A stretch of 64,000 nt of DNA. It comes from Bacillota bacterium (GTDB lineage: Bacteria > Bacillota > Clostridia > Lachnospirales > Lachnospiraceae). Where the stretch lies: the NCBI GenBank assembly GCA_023436225.1, contig JAEZKA010000076.1:62001-126000 (forward strand), in the 5' to 3' direction. Below, piece after piece: positions 54,496 to 63,976 of this stretch. The position numbers and the translations under genes are program-made. The stretch's first letter is position 1. The number at the start of each line of letters is the position of its first letter. The notes below the pieces were generated by a model. That model saw only the letters and a program-made list of their open reading frames with translations. It ran no database searches and was not told the DNA's origin.

Positions 54496-54532
54496 CGGGG
54501 CTGTCGCAAAATTTGGTTCTGCGACAGCCCCG
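54496..54532 (-). terminator. Terminator of the YtfQRT-like operon
   Basis: CGGGGCTGTCGCA (54496-54508) pairs perfectly with TGCGACAGCCCCG (54520-54532). On the minus strand TCTTTTG follows. It lies 25 bases past the last permease gene. Confidence 0.88.
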
Positions 54533-54556
54533 AATATTCCCCATACATAGAAGTAA

Positions 54557-55624
54557 TTAGCGTTTTTTTCTTGAACAAATAACACTCTGAAGTACAATAA
54601 AAAAGCAAAGCATAGCCGCACGGGTGATCTGAGGCCACCATGGGTCTTGGCTACCAATAGCGGTAACGACAAGTAATACGATTCCACTTGTCAATACACC
54701 AAATAGAGTTCCGAAGACATTACCAACACCGCCGGTAAGCAGCGTACCGCCGATAATGGATGCAGCGATTGCGTCCATCTCAAGGCCAGTTGCCTGCTGA
54801 ACCGATCCGGAGCGTGTGTGGAAAAGGTACAAGAAACCTCCGATTCCTGCCAGCAAGCCACATAGTAAATGGGCATAAAATCTTGTCCTCCTGACATTAA
54901 TACCAAGCATTAGGGCACTTTGTGGATTTCCACCGACGGCATAAAAGTTGCGTCCAAGCCTTGTCTTCTTAAGCAACCAAAACATGAGACCGACAACAAT
55001 CAGTGCTACAATTACTCCGTATTCCAGCTTTGATTGAATAAACACACCTTTTCGATTGACATCACCTAAGAAGGGTACCATTATTCTCGCGCCTGACAAA
55101 AGCTCAAAGCTCTCATTATCAACCTGTATCTGGTTGACTTCGATCAGGGCAACTAACCCTCGCCCCAAGAACATACCCGCTAAGGTAACAATAAAGGGCT
55201 GCATCTCCAGATAAGCAATAAGAAACCCTTGAAATGCACCAAACGTGAGACCAATAGCCAAGGCCAGAGCGAGAGAAGAATAAAAATTGAAGCCATATTT
55301 ATTAAGACATACAATACAGGCTGTACATATCAGTGCGGTTGAACCTCCAACAGAAATATCAATACTGCCAGTTATCATAACAATCGAAAGACCACAGGCA
55401 ATTACAATCAGCGCGGCGTTCTCGTTAAAAAGATTAAAGAACATTTGAATCTTGCTAAAGCCTTTGTCTCCAAGGAAAACAATGGAGAGTAAATAGATCG
55501 CAATAAACAATGAAATCGTAATGGTCAGCAGGAACGCAGTATCGGTCAACGACTCTCCTCTTTTCGGCTTGTTCCGAATACTTACGCTACGTTTGGTATC
55601 ACGGGCTTCATTCAATAATGACAT
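54557..55624 (-). CDS. Sugar ABC transporter permease (YjfF/RbsC type)
   Basis: A 355-residue permease with about ten helices. Family marks are ACGLSIVMITGSIDISVGGSTAL and GIGGFLYLFHTRSGSVQQATGLEMDAIAASIIGGTLLTGGVG, abbreviated. Started at ATG 55624, ten bases after AAAGGAG and only two bases after the stop of the preceding permease. It is the last gene of the operon and forms the channel with that permease. E. coli YjfF, paired with YtfT, is the nearest named model. Confidence 0.92.
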   Translation of the reverse strand: MSLLNEARDTKRSVSIRNKPKRGESLTDTAFLLTITISLFIAIYLLSIVFLGDKGFSKIQMFFNLFNENAALIVIACGLSIVMITGSIDISVGGSTALICTACIVCLNKYGFNFYSSLALALAIGLTFGAFQGFLIAYLEMQPFIVTLAGMFLGRGLVALIEVNQIQVDNESFELLSGARIMVPFLGDVNRKGVFIQSKLEYGVIVALIVVGLMFWLLKKTRLGRNFYAVGGNPQSALMLGINVRRTRFYAHLLCGLLAGIGGFLYLFHTRSGSVQQATGLEMDAIAASIIGGTLLTGGVGNVFGTLFGVLTSGIVLLVVTAIGSQDPWWPQITRAAMLCFFIVLQSVICSRKKR

Positions 55625-55625
55625 A

Positions 55626-56732
55626 CTAACCACGCTCCTTTCCAATACTTGCAGTCAATTTGGAAAAGGTGGCCCTTTTACTGACGAAGCTTTTAACAAT
55701 CGGTGTTTGAATGACTACAAGGACAATAATGATTACGGCCTTAAAGACCGGAACGGCATTTGTGTTGACGTTTAGCGTGGTTAACATAGAGGTTAACGTC
55801 TGAATGGTATAGGCTCCGATAATTGATCCCGTCATATTGAACTTACCACCACTGAGTGAATTTCCGCCCAGGGCAACTGCCAATATAACATCCATCTCAA
55901 TGCTGGGCACTATAGTGTATGGATTTACTGTTTGGACTCTGCTTGACTGGACAAAGCCGGCGATCCCGACACAAAGACCCAAAATAACAAATGTCAAAAA
56001 CTTAATCATTGTAGGATTAAGACCATTTAGACTTGAAGACTTGTCATTAATACCAACGGCTCGGGTATACAGACCTAGATTCGTTTTTTTCAATATAAGG
56101 ATTGTTACCATAACTACAACAATCGTGATAAGTAAAGGTGTCGGCACCGGAAATCCCGGAATAAAGTTACCGTAATATCCAAAGGCTGCTGCCGCTTTGG
56201 GCTTAAGCCCACCCATAGCCATAGAGCCGATGGACCGACCTGCTGTGAAGAGGATGAGTGTCGCAACCATCGGCTGAATATTGAATTTCGATACCAGAAT
56301 ACCGTTAAAGGCTCCACAAGCCATACCGGCCAGACAGCCGAGTAAGAGTGCTACAATGATAGGCGCATGTAACTGCGATGGCTGAGTTTCGTTCCCACAA
56401 AGTACCCTCATAATCACTCCGCCAACAATTGCAATCGTTGCTCCTACGCTGATATCCTGGCCTCTGGAAGCAGCCGTAACAAGGGTCATTCCAATAGAAA
56501 GAATCACAAGCTCAGTTGCATTATTTAGGATATTAACTAAATTTCCGATCAGAACAGGATTACCGGCACTGTCTCTACCTAAGCTGATTCTCAGAAATCC
56601 TGGATTGATGAACACATTAATCAGCAAAAGGAATATAAGAAACGCAATTGGGATAAACAATTTGTGCCTGATCAATGCTTTAAGAACCGATGTCACGCCA
56701 TCAGTTTTAAGTTTGTTACTGTCTCTGGTCAT
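55626..56732 (-). CDS. Sugar ABC transporter permease (YtfT/RbsC type)
   Basis: A 368-residue membrane permease with about ten helices. GMTLVTAASRGQDISVGATIAIVGGV and GIAGFVQSSRVQTVNPYTIVPSIEMDVILAVALGGNSLSGGK, abbreviated, are the RbsC-family core. Its ATG overlaps the ATPase stop by four bases and has GGGGGGAG upstream. With the next gene it makes a two-permease set as in ytfT-yjfF, unlike the single permease of ribose systems. Confidence 0.92.
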   Translation of the reverse strand: MTRDSNKLKTDGVTSVLKALIRHKLFIPIAFLIFLLLINVFINPGFLRISLGRDSAGNPVLIGNLVNILNNATELVILSIGMTLVTAASRGQDISVGATIAIVGGVIMRVLCGNETQPSQLHAPIIVALLLGCLAGMACGAFNGILVSKFNIQPMVATLILFTAGRSIGSMAMGGLKPKAAAAFGYYGNFIPGFPVPTPLLITIVVVMVTILILKKTNLGLYTRAVGINDKSSSLNGLNPTMIKFLTFVILGLCVGIAGFVQSSRVQTVNPYTIVPSIEMDVILAVALGGNSLSGGKFNMTGSIIGAYTIQTLTSMLTTLNVNTNAVPVFKAVIIIVLVVIQTPIVKSFVSKRATFSKLTASIGKERG

Positions 56733-58243
56733 TTTGTCTTACTCCCCCCTGCTATGGTATACATTATTTTATCTTGTGTCATATCATCACCCTTTAACTC
56801 TCCAACCACATAAAGGTCTCGCATAACAATCAGTCTGGAGCAGGTACGCAGCATTTCCTCTATCTCAGAAGAAATGAACGTAATACTCATACCCTCTGAG
56901 GCAAGCTTTAGCACTAGTTTTTGAATTTCAACCTTTGTGCCAATATCAATTCCGCGTGTCGGCTCGTCAAGAATAAGATAATCCGGATGAGTAAGGAGCC
57001 AGCGGGCGAGAATAACCTTTTGCTGATTCCCCCCGGATAATGAACTGATGGGGGTATCTGCTGAAGCAGTTTTTATACCGAGCAGCTTAATATACTCATC
57101 TGCAAAGGCTTGTGCTTGAGCCCTAGTGAACGGTCTGAAGAAGCCTCTCATAACCTGCAATGCAAGTATGATATTCTCACGGACCGACAAGTCGCCAATA
57201 ATCCCATCCCGTTTTCGGTCCTCGGAAAGATAACCGATTCCTTTCTTCATTGCTTTGATTGGTGCTGTAATGCTGACATTCTCTCCTTTGATTCTCAATT
57301 TACCCCTAATGACCTTATCTGCACCAAAGATTGCCCGAACACATTCGCTGCGGCCAGAACCAAGCAGCCCGGCAAAGCCTGTTACCTCACCCTTATATGC
57401 AGAGAAATTAAACGGTTTAATTCCTGAAGTGCTTGAAAGCTCTTTGGCTTCAATTACTACTTCCTTTGAGTCACCAGTGTCAGATTGCACTACGTTATGT
57501 ATATCTGCCAAATCGCCAAGCTCCTTACCCATCATCTTGGCAACTAGCTCTACACGGGGTAATTCCTTAATCTGATATTCTCCGATAAGCTCCCCATTAC
57601 GCAAAACTGTAATTTTATCGCATATTGCGTACACTTGATCCAGGAAATGGGTGACAAATACTATGCCTACTCCTCTGCCCTTAAGTTCGCGCATTAGAGC
57701 AAATAGCTTACTAACCTCCTGTTCATCAAGGGATGAGGTGGGCTCATCAAGTACCAGCACCTTGCAGTCCATATCCACGGCACGGGCAATTGCCACCATC
57801 TGTTGAACCGCTATGGAGCAGTTTGATAATTGCTGGGTTGCCTTAGCAGGTATCCCTAGACTCTCTAGAATACTTTCTGCCCTGCTGTTACTTTTCTTCC
57901 AATCAACGAACAAGTCATTGTTTCTACCAATAAATAGGTTCTCGGCTACCGTTAGATTCGGGCACAATGTGATTTCTTGATATACCGTGCTTATGCCTAG
58001 CTTTTGGGCATCCTGAGGCGACTTAATGGAAATATGCCTATCAGTTCCTTTAATATAGATTTCACCGGAGTCCTTCGAATATACTCCGGTTAAAACCTTA
58101 ATTAAAGTGGACTTTCCGGCACCGTTTTCGCCCATTAAAGCGTGGATTTCACCTTCATGCAAAGTGAAATCCACGTTTTGTAAGGCCCGCACACCGGGAA
58201 AGCTTTTATATATATTCTTCATTGTAAGTACTGTATCCTGCAT
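56729..58243 (-). CDS. Sugar ABC transporter ATPase (YtfR/RbsA type, two ABC domains)
   Basis: A 504-residue ATPase with two fused nucleotide-binding domains. The first has Walker A GENGAGKSTL, a Q-loop in STVYQEITLCPN, signature region NCSIAVQQMVAIARA and Walker B VLVLDEPTSSLD. The second has a degenerate Walker A, GLLGSGRSE, normal for this family, with LSGGNQQKVILARWL and LILDEPTRGID. Start ATG 58243 is chosen. A TTG at 58258 lies too close to GGAGG, so the true start is not certain. The gene follows the binding protein after a hairpin. Confidence 0.92.
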   Translation of the reverse strand: MQDTVLTMKNIYKSFPGVRALQNVDFTLHEGEIHALMGENGAGKSTLIKVLTGVYSKDSGEIYIKGTDRHISIKSPQDAQKLGISTVYQEITLCPNLTVAENLFIGRNNDLFVDWKKSNSRAESILESLGIPAKATQQLSNCSIAVQQMVAIARAVDMDCKVLVLDEPTSSLDEQEVSKLFALMRELKGRGVGIVFVTHFLDQVYAICDKITVLRNGELIGEYQIKELPRVELVAKMMGKELGDLADIHNVVQSDTGDSKEVVIEAKELSSTSGIKPFNFSAYKGEVTGFAGLLGSGRSECVRAIFGADKVIRGKLRIKGENVSITAPIKAMKKGIGYLSEDRKRDGIIGDLSVRENIILALQVMRGFFRPFTRAQAQAFADEYIKLLGIKTASADTPISSLSGGNQQKVILARWLLTHPDYLILDEPTRGIDIGTKVEIQKLVLKLASEGMSITFISSEIEEMLRTCSRLIVMRDLYVVGELKGDDMTQDKIMYTIAGGSKTK

Positions 58244-58393
58244 AGTAATAATTCTCAAACCTCCGTTCAGGTATGATATCCTAAAATATCGGTTCTGCAG
58301 ACATTGATGAAGCAGTAATCAAAAATATCCACTCAACAGACATTTTGTGAAGCATGGTTATGTCATTTCTATTTCATTTCAATGACTTGATAA

Positions 58394-58445
58394 ATGCGCG
58401 GTGCTGGAATCTGCGAACTATATCCACATACTCGGCGCCGCGCAT
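58394..58445 (-). terminator. Hairpin between binding-protein and ATPase genes
   Basis: ATGCGCGG (58394-58401) pairs with CCGCGCAT (58438-58445), with partial GC-rich extension inside. TTTAT follows on the minus strand. It likely lowers transcription into the ATPase and permease genes relative to the binding protein. Confidence 0.6.
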
Positions 58446-58513
58446 TTTAATCAATCTCTCACCTTATTATGTTGCTGTAATCTCCAGTTTTTCAACAAAA
58501 TTGCTTCTATAAA

Positions 58514-59548
58514 TTAGTAAGAACGTGCATTAACAATATCTTGAGTGATCGTTGCACAGTCAAACATCTCCTCATCAACGTAAGCATCCTTTGCTACTGT
58601 CTCACCAGCCTCAAGAGAGTTAATCAGCTTAACAATACGAGGTCCATGAAGAGGATTACACTCAACATCAAGGTTGAACTGGCCAGCCAGCACCTTCTCA
58701 AGAGCCCACTTATTTGCATCAAAAGCGATAACCTTTACATCACCGGTCTTACCATATGTAATACCTGCAGCATCCATAGCATCGCAAGCACCACGAGCCA
58801 TGTTATCGTTCTCTGCATAAACTACAGTGAACTTTGTTCCAGCAGCAATAAGATCAGCAACTGCCTGCTTAGCAAGAGTTTCGTCCCAACCCTTCATGTT
58901 CTGGTTATAAACGATTTCCCAGCCGTTTGCCTTTGCACCGTCTTCAATTGCTTTAGAACGGCCAAGCTGAGCGGAAGAACCGGTATCGCCACCAAGTACA
59001 ACAATCTTATTCTCAGGAAGTGCCTGGCTCTTTAACCAATCAACAGCCTTGTTTCCCTCTGCTTCGAAGTCGGAGCAAACCATTGCGGTATAAAGATCCT
59101 CATCCAATTCAAGCTTACGGTCAGCCATAATAAAGGGAATTCCTGCTTCCTTAGCAGTCTTTGCTACATCTTCCCAGCCTGCAGACTGAAGTCCTAAGAC
59201 AACAAGATAGTCAACCTCTTCCTGAATCAGCTGTTGTGCCTGAGAAATCTGTTTTGCATGGTCTCCCTCACCAAATACCATTTTTGTCTCAAAACCAGCT
59301 TCTGCAAAAGCTTCATTGAAGGATTTTGTGTTTGCTGTACGCCAATCAGATTCATTTGCATTTGTCTGAACAACTCCTACAACAATCTTGCCATCACCAG
59401 CATCCGTAGTTTGGGGTGCTGCAGTTACTTCAGGAGCCTTCGTTGCTTCTACATTGTCTGAGCTTGTGCTTGTATCAGCCTTCGTACCACATGCAGCAAG
59501 TGTTAATACAAGTGTTAATGCCAGGAATAATGAAAATAATTTTTTCAT
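58514..59548 (-). CDS. Sugar ABC transporter substrate-binding lipoprotein (YtfQ-like)
   Basis: A 344-residue lipoprotein; lipobox LAAC with Cys20 when started at ATG 59548 (GGAGGAGA upstream). Periplasmic-binding type 1 fold: VGVVQTNANESDWRTANTKSF, with the SDWR and ADR motifs known from YtfQ (galactofuranose binding in E. coli), VVYAENDNMARGACDAMDAAG and NLDVECNPLHGPRIV. It feeds the ATPase and two permeases downstream. Galactofuranose or a related furanose is possible by homology, but not proven. AT-rich sequence with long A/T runs separates it from the upstream sensing genes. Confidence 0.92.
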   Translation of the reverse strand: MKKLFSLFLALTLVLTLAACGTKADTSTSSDNVEATKAPEVTAAPQTTDAGDGKIVVGVVQTNANESDWRTANTKSFNEAFAEAGFETKMVFGEGDHAKQISQAQQLIQEEVDYLVVLGLQSAGWEDVAKTAKEAGIPFIMADRKLELDEDLYTAMVCSDFEAEGNKAVDWLKSQALPENKIVVLGGDTGSSAQLGRSKAIEDGAKANGWEIVYNQNMKGWDETLAKQAVADLIAAGTKFTVVYAENDNMARGACDAMDAAGITYGKTGDVKVIAFDANKWALEKVLAGQFNLDVECNPLHGPRIVKLINSLEAGETVAKDAYVDEEMFDCATITQDIVNARSY

Positions 59549-59738
59549 GGTTATCTCCTCCATAATTATAACTCATAAATTGAGTATTATTGTAAGTACA
59601 AGTATACTTAATTCATATGCTATAAAATACGGAGATTATTCCTGACTTTGTATTTATTTTTACTCATTTTTTTTTATTTTCTTATCTGGTTGATTTTTTT
59701 ACGGATTTTGTTTGTTTTTTTACGATGCATAGTTGAAT

Positions 59739-60833
59739 TTAATAGCTTCGCCCAATCCGATCGATAACTGCATTTTTTGCTTCAAAAACCTTTCCATCCA
59801 CATAGGATACCTTAGGAGCTTCTTCCCCTTTTTCAAGAAGCTCAATAATCTCAGCAATCAGTTGTCCCTGTAAGGGATTGCATTCAATGTCCACATTAAT
59901 GAAGCCTGCCTCCATCTTATCAAAGGCCTCGGCTACCGCATCAAAGGAAATGACAGCAATCTGACCGTTTACCCCACAGGTTAAGCCGGCTTCTTGCATT
60001 GCCTCTATCGCACCAAAGGTCATATCATCATTTTGTGAAACTAAGACATCAATATCTTCAAAATCCTGTATAAACTTCTCCATTACTTCCTTGCCCTTTG
60101 CTTTAGTAAAATCGCCATTTTCATGAGCAAGAATATTCCAGTTCTTATGCTGCTTGGCGATATCATTGAAGCCATTCGAGCGTCCAAGCTGAGCTGTTGA
60201 ATTTGGGGTACCCTCAAGTACAACGATGTTAACTTGATCTGCATTCGTTCCACTTTTTTTCTTTGAAGCCGTATCCTCTGATGAGGTTCCATTCTCCTTA
60301 GAAGTTTGATCTATGCTCTTTTGTTCCTTTAGGTATTGTTCCAGCCACAGACCTGCCTTCCTGCCTTCCGCATACTTATCAGTGCCTACGCTTGCAACAT
60401 AAAGACTTTTATCCTCCGTCTCAATCATACGATCCACAATGATGACCGGAATGCCTGCCTGCTTTGCTTCAGCTAATACGGTATCCCAGCCGGTTTCCAT
60501 TACCGGGGCGATTACAATATAATCTACTTCCTGAAATATAAAGCTTCTGACGTCCTTAATCTGATTCTCCTGACTCTGTCTTCCATTGGAAAAAATTAAT
60601 GAAAATCCATTTTCTTTAATTAGAGCATTCTGGATTGATTTCGTATTTGCCGTACGCCAGTCTGATTCAGAACCAAGCTGGGAAAAGCCCACAATAATTA
60701 GATCTGAATCAATTTCTTTTGCATGATCCGTCTCACTATTTTGAAGGTTGAGTGGCGGTCTAAGACTGCAGCTGGCAATCATTATCAAACCAACAAAAAT
60801 AATCCATAATACGATCTTATGATTTTTATTCAT
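59739..60833 (-). CDS. Second YtfQ-like binding lipoprotein, encoded inside a two-component operon
   Basis: A 364-residue lipoprotein with lipobox IASC, Cys22. The type 1 binding fold is very close to YtfQ: VGFSQLGSESDWRTANTKSI, RQSQENQIKDVRSF, VIAPVMETGWDTVL, VDRMIE, LEGTPNSTAQLGRSNGF and VSQNDDMTFGAIEAMQEAG. A Lys/Ser/Thr-rich insert (about 185-200) is extra. It overlaps the kinase gene by eight bases (GAGGTAGGGT before ATG), so its output is tied to the kinase. I infer a sensor role: presenting the sugar to the kinase's external domain. It may also feed the transporter. Confidence 0.88.
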   Translation of the reverse strand: MNKNHKIVLWIIFVGLIMIASCSLRPPLNLQNSETDHAKEIDSDLIIVGFSQLGSESDWRTANTKSIQNALIKENGFSLIFSNGRQSQENQIKDVRSFIFQEVDYIVIAPVMETGWDTVLAEAKQAGIPVIIVDRMIETEDKSLYVASVGTDKYAEGRKAGLWLEQYLKEQKSIDQTSKENGTSSEDTASKKKSGTNADQVNIVVLEGTPNSTAQLGRSNGFNDIAKQHKNWNILAHENGDFTKAKGKEVMEKFIQDFEDIDVLVSQNDDMTFGAIEAMQEAGLTCGVNGQIAVISFDAVAEAFDKMEAGFINVDIECNPLQGQLIAEIIELLEKGEEAPKVSYVDGKVFEAKNAVIDRIGRSY

Positions 60834-62322
60834 ACCCTACCTCAATTCGTTCATTCTCCATCGGTCTTGCTGGAATTTTGATTATGATATCAGTACCTTC
60901 TCCCTTTTTACTTTGTATATCCAGTCCATATCGATTACCATAGTTCAATTTGATTCGTTTATTGACATTAGCAAGTCCAAAGCCGGTGCTTTGCTTACTA
61001 CCGGGATTATCGACTTCTTTTCTTAAAGCTTGAAGCTCCTCTTCATCCATTCCTATTCCGTTATCAATCACATGAAAGCAGATGACCTCGTCCATCATTT
61101 CACCGGTAACCGTTATCTTTCCTCTTGCCCTTAACATTTTAATGCCATGGTAAAGGGAATTCTCAATGAGTGGCTGCATCGTCAGCTTCAAGATTTGATA
61201 TCCATACAATTCTTCCGGGATATTAATTTCATAATCCAGGATATCCTTATATCTGGACTGTTGTATCTGCAGATAGCTTTTAATATGTATTTCCTCTTCA
61301 CGAATCGTAATGAAATCTTTCCCCTTACTCACAACAATCCTAAAAAACTCAGAAAGGGATACCACGATATCGATGGCTTCTTTGTTTTTATTTCCTTCGA
61401 TTAGCCATATAATAGTATCTAACGTATTATACAAAAAATGCGGATTAATTTGTGTCTGAAGGAGCTTTGACTCCATATGCCTTAAATTTTCCTGCTCCAG
61501 TCGAATACTTTTCACCTGCTGTTCCAGTTTGAAAGCCATATCATTAAAACTATCGGAGAGTATTGATAATTCATCATGATTTTCACAAGTTGTCCTTGTT
61601 GTAAAATCTCCCTTTGCTACCATAGCTGTCTTATCGCATAACATCCTAATTGGCTTTGTGATGCTGTCCGTTACAAGGAAGTTGACCAACACAGAGGCAA
61701 TGATTATGGATGTTAATGCTATGATCATTGTTACGATTACATTTGTTACCTGCTCATTCAGGTTCTGCCTTATCTCTTCAAAAATCTGAGTTTCATAATA
61801 TATATAATACTGGATTTCTTCCTGAAACAATTCAGTCAGAATATAGATATCCGATTCCAGCATTTCTATATTTTCTTCATAGTGGCCTGTCTGCTTCAGA
61901 TTATCACGAATTTCATTAATCCTATCCTTTAAGGTATCAAGATTAAGTAGGATACGTTTGATCCAATCAAGGCTTTCGCTACTTGAGGTTATCTTCTGTA
62001 GATTTGTAAAGTTATCTCTAGCGGCATCGATCAGCTTATATGGATTTTTTAAATCATTATTATCATCAATGGACTCAAAGGTTTCTGCTTCTACAACTAT
62101 CTTGTACATGCTTTCATCCATTTCCTCTTTAAAATTGAGGTTATAGTTATTCGCTGAAGTAATCCTTCGTACAATGGTATCGTAAGCTGTACTATAACTA
62201 TGTAGAGCCGCAATCTGGTACACTGAAAAAATAATCATGGGTATGATGATAACAGCCGCCACCAGGGAGAGCTTCAGCCTTAAGGGATATTTGATTGGTT
62301 TACCATTGTTAAAATTTATCAT
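60826..62322 (-). CDS. Sensor histidine kinase (YesM/LytS-like) for the YtfQ-type system
   Basis: A 498-residue membrane kinase started at ATG 62322 (GGGGG upstream; a longer frame to 62367 is rejected). Helix 1 (18-40), an all-helical external domain (about 41-190), helix 2 (194-217), HAMP (218-270), phospho-accepting His295 in QINPHFLYNTLDTIIW, HATPase with LTMQPLIENSLYHGI and VIDNGIGMDEEE, and a G2 region TGFGLANVNKRIKLNYG. Lack of a Cache domain fits sensing through a separate binding protein, the next gene, which it overlaps. It follows the response regulator gene. Confidence 0.93.
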   Translation of the reverse strand: MINFNNGKPIKYPLRLKLSLVAAVIIIPMIIFSVYQIAALHSYSTAYDTIVRRITSANNYNLNFKEEMDESMYKIVVEAETFESIDDNNDLKNPYKLIDAARDNFTNLQKITSSSESLDWIKRILLNLDTLKDRINEIRDNLKQTGHYEENIEMLESDIYILTELFQEEIQYYIYYETQIFEEIRQNLNEQVTNVIVTMIIALTSIIIASVLVNFLVTDSITKPIRMLCDKTAMVAKGDFTTRTTCENHDELSILSDSFNDMAFKLEQQVKSIRLEQENLRHMESKLLQTQINPHFLYNTLDTIIWLIEGNKNKEAIDIVVSLSEFFRIVVSKGKDFITIREEEIHIKSYLQIQQSRYKDILDYEINIPEELYGYQILKLTMQPLIENSLYHGIKMLRARGKITVTGEMMDEVICFHVIDNGIGMDEEELQALRKEVDNPGSKQSTGFGLANVNKRIKLNYGNRYGLDIQSKKGEGTDIIIKIPARPMENERIEVGYE

Positions 62323-62356
62323 ACTAATCCCCCAATCAGCTGCTTTGCAGCTTAAT

Positions 62357-63976
62357 TCACACTTCATTCTTTCCCTGCAGTCTATATTCCGAGGGAGTAC
62401 AGTTCTGCGTCTTTCTGAATATGTAACTGAAATAATGGGAATCCTGATATCCTACTAGAAATCCAATCTCAGTTATCTTTCTGCTAGAACATCTTAGATA
62501 TTCTTTCGCCTTCTCCATACGGATCTCTGTTAGATACTCGATAAAGGTCATCCCCGTTTCCTGATTAAAAAGTGAACTAAAATAATTAGGGCTAACATTC
62601 ACCGATGCTGCGACCTTATCCAATGTAAGATCACTCATTGCAAATTTAAGATGCATATATTCCTTTGCCTTTTCAATAAGACCAGCATATCTCTTCTGAC
62701 TGTTCATATTACGTAGGTCAATTGCATCCTTTAGTATTGATTTATAAAATTCACTCGCTTCTAAGCCAGATAATTGATCAATGACATGATTCATGCTCTT
62801 AAGGCTGTTCACAAGCTTTTCCTTGGGATAATTAAGAGCCTTAAGGAATTTTATGATAACAGAATATCCATCCATTATAATATAATGTCGAAAAATGGCC
62901 GAACTCATGGCATTGGAACCGAAGCCATCAAAATAGCTGTCTACAAATTCATCAACATCATGTATCGTACCTCTCTTCAAGAAATCCTCTAACAAATTTC
63001 GGTCAAGCTTCTCAAGATTTAGTTCACTGACATTAATTCGATTGCCTATCTGTGCCCTCATATTACGTACGTCGTTATACGATAAGAATTGATCTCTACT
63101 TTCAAAATGACGCAGTGAAAAAGCACTGTTCGCATCAAGATAGGACTGCTGCAAATCACGGATACGATGAACACACCGACCAATTCCACCAAAGTAATGT
63201 ACCTTGTCATCACAGATACGGATTAATAAATTACAAAGCTCTTGGGTTAATGCATTTATCTGTGCTTCATTTTCACCCAGAAGAATATAAGCCCAGCCAT
63301 CCATACCACGTTCAAATACTTTTATATCAGGAAATCTACTTAGAGCCTGCGTCATTCTTGCTTCACATTGTACAATTTCATCGGAATATTCGTACAAGTC
63401 CTCCTGTACTTTGAATTGAAACAGTAGCACGCAAAATACACTTGCAACCATACTGATTCCAAGTTCCTCTTCCTGTTCTATAATCTGTGAAAGTGACAAT
63501 TTTCCGCTGACTAAAGCATTAAAAAAATCCTTTCTTTTTTCGCCCTGTTTCTGATAAACCAGAAGCTGATACTGTTCCAGTATCTGTCTTTCCTTCCGTT
63601 CCTTTTCAATTGATGCAGCAGCGTTTTTAACAGAAGCAATCAGCTTTGTAGAGGTTACCGGTTTCAGTAAATATTCGCTGACACCGATATCAATTGCTTG
63701 CTGCGCATATCCAAAATCACTATATCCGCTGATAATAATGATTTTTAGCTGAGGCATTTCTCTCTTTATTAATTTACTTAATTCAAGGCCGTCCATGAAA
63801 GGCATTTTAATATCTGTAATCAGAATATCCGGCTGTTCTTTAATAATCATCGGATAAGCTAATTCACCATCACTTTCATCTCCGACTATTTGAAACCCCT
63901 CTTCTTCCCAATGGATATTGTTCTTGATCCCTTCTCGTATTACCACTTCATCTTCCACTATAAAAACCTTATACAT
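62357..63976 (-). CDS. Response regulator, YesN/AraC type
   Basis: A 539-residue regulator. The receiver domain has acidic residues in VEDE, phospho-accepting Asp55 in ILITDIKMP, Ser83 in IISGYSD and Lys105 in LLKPV. A long middle region (about 125-430) has no named domain. The AraC double HTH ends the protein: LTLDKVAASVNVSPNYFSSLFNQ and ITEIGFLVGYQDSHYFSYIFRKTQNCTPSEYR, abbreviated. GGAGG precedes ATG 63976. It is the first gene of the set and should activate the adjacent sugar transporter. Confidence 0.94.
   Translation of the reverse strand: MYKVFIVEDEVVIREGIKNNIHWEEEGFQIVGDESDGELAYPMIIKEQPDILITDIKMPFMDGLELSKLIKREMPQLKIIIISGYSDFGYAQQAIDIGVSEYLLKPVTSTKLIASVKNAAASIEKERKERQILEQYQLLVYQKQGEKRKDFFNALVSGKLSLSQIIEQEEELGISMVASVFCVLLFQFKVQEDLYEYSDEIVQCEARMTQALSRFPDIKVFERGMDGWAYILLGENEAQINALTQELCNLLIRICDDKVHYFGGIGRCVHRIRDLQQSYLDANSAFSLRHFESRDQFLSYNDVRNMRAQIGNRINVSELNLEKLDRNLLEDFLKRGTIHDVDEFVDSYFDGFGSNAMSSAIFRHYIIMDGYSVIIKFLKALNYPKEKLVNSLKSMNHVIDQLSGLEASEFYKSILKDAIDLRNMNSQKRYAGLIEKAKEYMHLKFAMSDLTLDKVAASVNVSPNYFSSLFNQETGMTFIEYLTEIRMEKAKEYLRCSSRKITEIGFLVGYQDSHYFSYIFRKTQNCTPSEYRLQGKNEV

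Noticed and set aside
54435..54687. Two short minus-strand frames over the terminator region
   Set aside because: They run through two hairpins and the end of the permease gene, with no ribosome site.
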